Shown: one piece after another, positions 14,260-14,977 of the stretch
Layout: every line of letters begins with the position of its first letter
Position numbering within the stretch: the first letter of the stretch is position 1
Assembly: GCA_030831265.1 (NCBI GenBank)
Contig: JAURLM010000095.1
Span: 1 to 14,977 of the forward strand
Length of the DNA stretch: 14,977 nucleotides
Direction of reading: 5' to 3'
Origin: Chloroflexota bacterium
GTDB lineage: Bacteria; Chloroflexota; Dehalococcoidia; Lucifugimonadales; Lucifugimonadaceae
Program-made: the position numbers and the translations under genes
Notes under the pieces: model-generated
Told to the model about the DNA's origin: nothing
The model's database searches: none
Seen by the model: only the letters and a program-made list of their open reading frames with translations

Positions 14260-14977
14260 CTAAACGCGACTGGTCAGGAGCATCTGCTCAATCTCACGCC
14301 GAGATTCCGGCACGCCTCGCAGGCCTCTTCTGCTGACGCAGATTGCCCCGGCGGCCGACGCGAATCTTCCTGCTTCAGTGATACTCCGGGTTTCCAAGAA
14401 GCGAATTGCGAACGCGGCTGCCCAGACGTCTCCAGCACCGGTCGTGTCAACCACTTGCTGTGGCAGGAAGGCCGGGACGTGCTGTTCAGAGCCTTCGCTG
14501 TAGATCGTGGCCCCGTGACTACCTTGCGTGACAGCGAGAACCCGTGCCAGCTTTGTCCATGCAGACAGATCGCCAATCGCAGCGGCTTCTTCATGCGAAA
14601 GGACAATGAGGTCCCATGGGCCGATGATGCGGGAGACGTCAGGAGGTGAGAGTGTGATGTTGCCGTCGTGGTCGATTCGGCGGAACCAGCCCTGCGGTAT
14701 CAGCGCAGCATATTCCGACCAGAACCAGCTTCGGCAGTCGAGCGGAAGTTCGTCGAGCAGCGGGCATGCAAATACCGCGGTTGCGTTGCGGCCGCGTTTA
14801 CCGAGTGGTTCGAGTGATGAGTCGATGGACGGTGACCTGCTGATGAGACGCTGGCGCCTTGTGTCGCCTTCACGCCAGTCTTCGAAGATGGTCTGCGGTG
14901 CGTTAGGGTTCGAGTAGGTCTCAAGACCGTTCGATGCGGCGTCCTGGATAGCGTCTGAGCCGGTTGCAGAAACGGCG
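14260..14977 (-). CDS. PfkB-family carbohydrate kinase, C-terminal part
   Basis: The minus frame is open from the right edge to a TAG at 14262-14260, giving about 238 residues; the N-terminus lies beyond the window. The second PfkB signature VVDTTGAGDVWAAAF is clear and supplies the catalytic aspartate and anion hole. Before it come LAVTQGSHGATIY, the strand entering the ATP site, and DLIVLSHEEAAA, the N-E/E-A type helix. In this family the phosphoacceptor sugar binds the missing N-terminal part, so ribokinase, 2-keto-3-deoxygluconate kinase and other activities cannot be separated. A kinase for 2-keto-3-deoxygluconate would complement the mannonate dehydratase at the left edge, but they are 14 kb apart and this is only a thought. 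Confidence 0.9.
   Translation of the reverse strand, partial: AVSATGSDAIQDAASNGLETYSNPNAPQTIFEDWREGDTRRQRLISRSPSIDSSLEPLGKRGRNATAVFACPLLDELPLDCRSWFWSEYAALIPQGWFRRIDHDGNITLSPPDVSRIIGPWDLIVLSHEEAAAIGDLSAWTKLARVLAVTQGSHGATIYSEGSEQHVPAFLPQQVVDTTGAGDVWAAAFAIRFLETRSITEAGRFASAAGAICVSRRGLRGVPESRREIEQMLLTSRV

Overview
The window looks like chromosomal DNA of a free-living, moderately GC-rich bacterium. The gene mix recalls marine Chloroflexota of the SAR202 type: an enolase-superfamily sugar-acid dehydratase beside a UxuA-like mannonate dehydratase, a deazaflavin-type reductase, a Rv2258c-like methyltransferase, and a foldback repeat of the GTCATTCCGAGCGGAGTCGAGG kind. The taxonomic placement is an inference from gene content; no rRNA or other marker gene is present. 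No phage, integrase, transposase, tRNA, rRNA or CRISPR array was seen.

Layout. Positions 1-3774 read rightwards: the 3' end of a mannonate dehydratase, a foldback repeat, a mandelate racemase/muconate lactonizing enzyme-type dehydratase, purC (SAICAR synthase) and a D-2-hydroxyacid dehydrogenase. The first, third and last would fit sugar-acid catabolism. purC is a purine gene and sits between two almost identical 36-bp leaders, so it looks like an insertion. Positions 3771-6223 read leftwards: a tandem-domain universal stress protein, an aldo/keto reductase, and a short SelW/Rdx-like gene with an in-frame TGA at the second position of its CxxC-type redox motif. A hairpin just downstream of that TGA fits the bacterial SECIS consensus, so I annotate it as a selenoprotein. 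An ordinary six-frame ORF call would lose its N-terminus and its active site.

Positions 6521-9613 encode UvrA with a long basic C-terminal tail. After it come 344 bases without a gene that carry several inverted repeats, some mutually exclusive, followed by an 80-residue protein I do not recognise and a strong intrinsic terminator. From 10322 to the right edge there are alternating short units: an MFS transporter (-), a hotdog thioesterase (+), a deazaflavin-type reductase and a methyltransferase (both -, probably one operon), a membrane-anchored thioredoxin-like protein (+), and a PfkB-family sugar kinase (-) cut by the window edge.

The most interesting points are the TGA-containing SelW-like gene with its SECIS candidate, the switch-like leader before the orphan 80-residue gene, and the duplicated leader that brackets purC.
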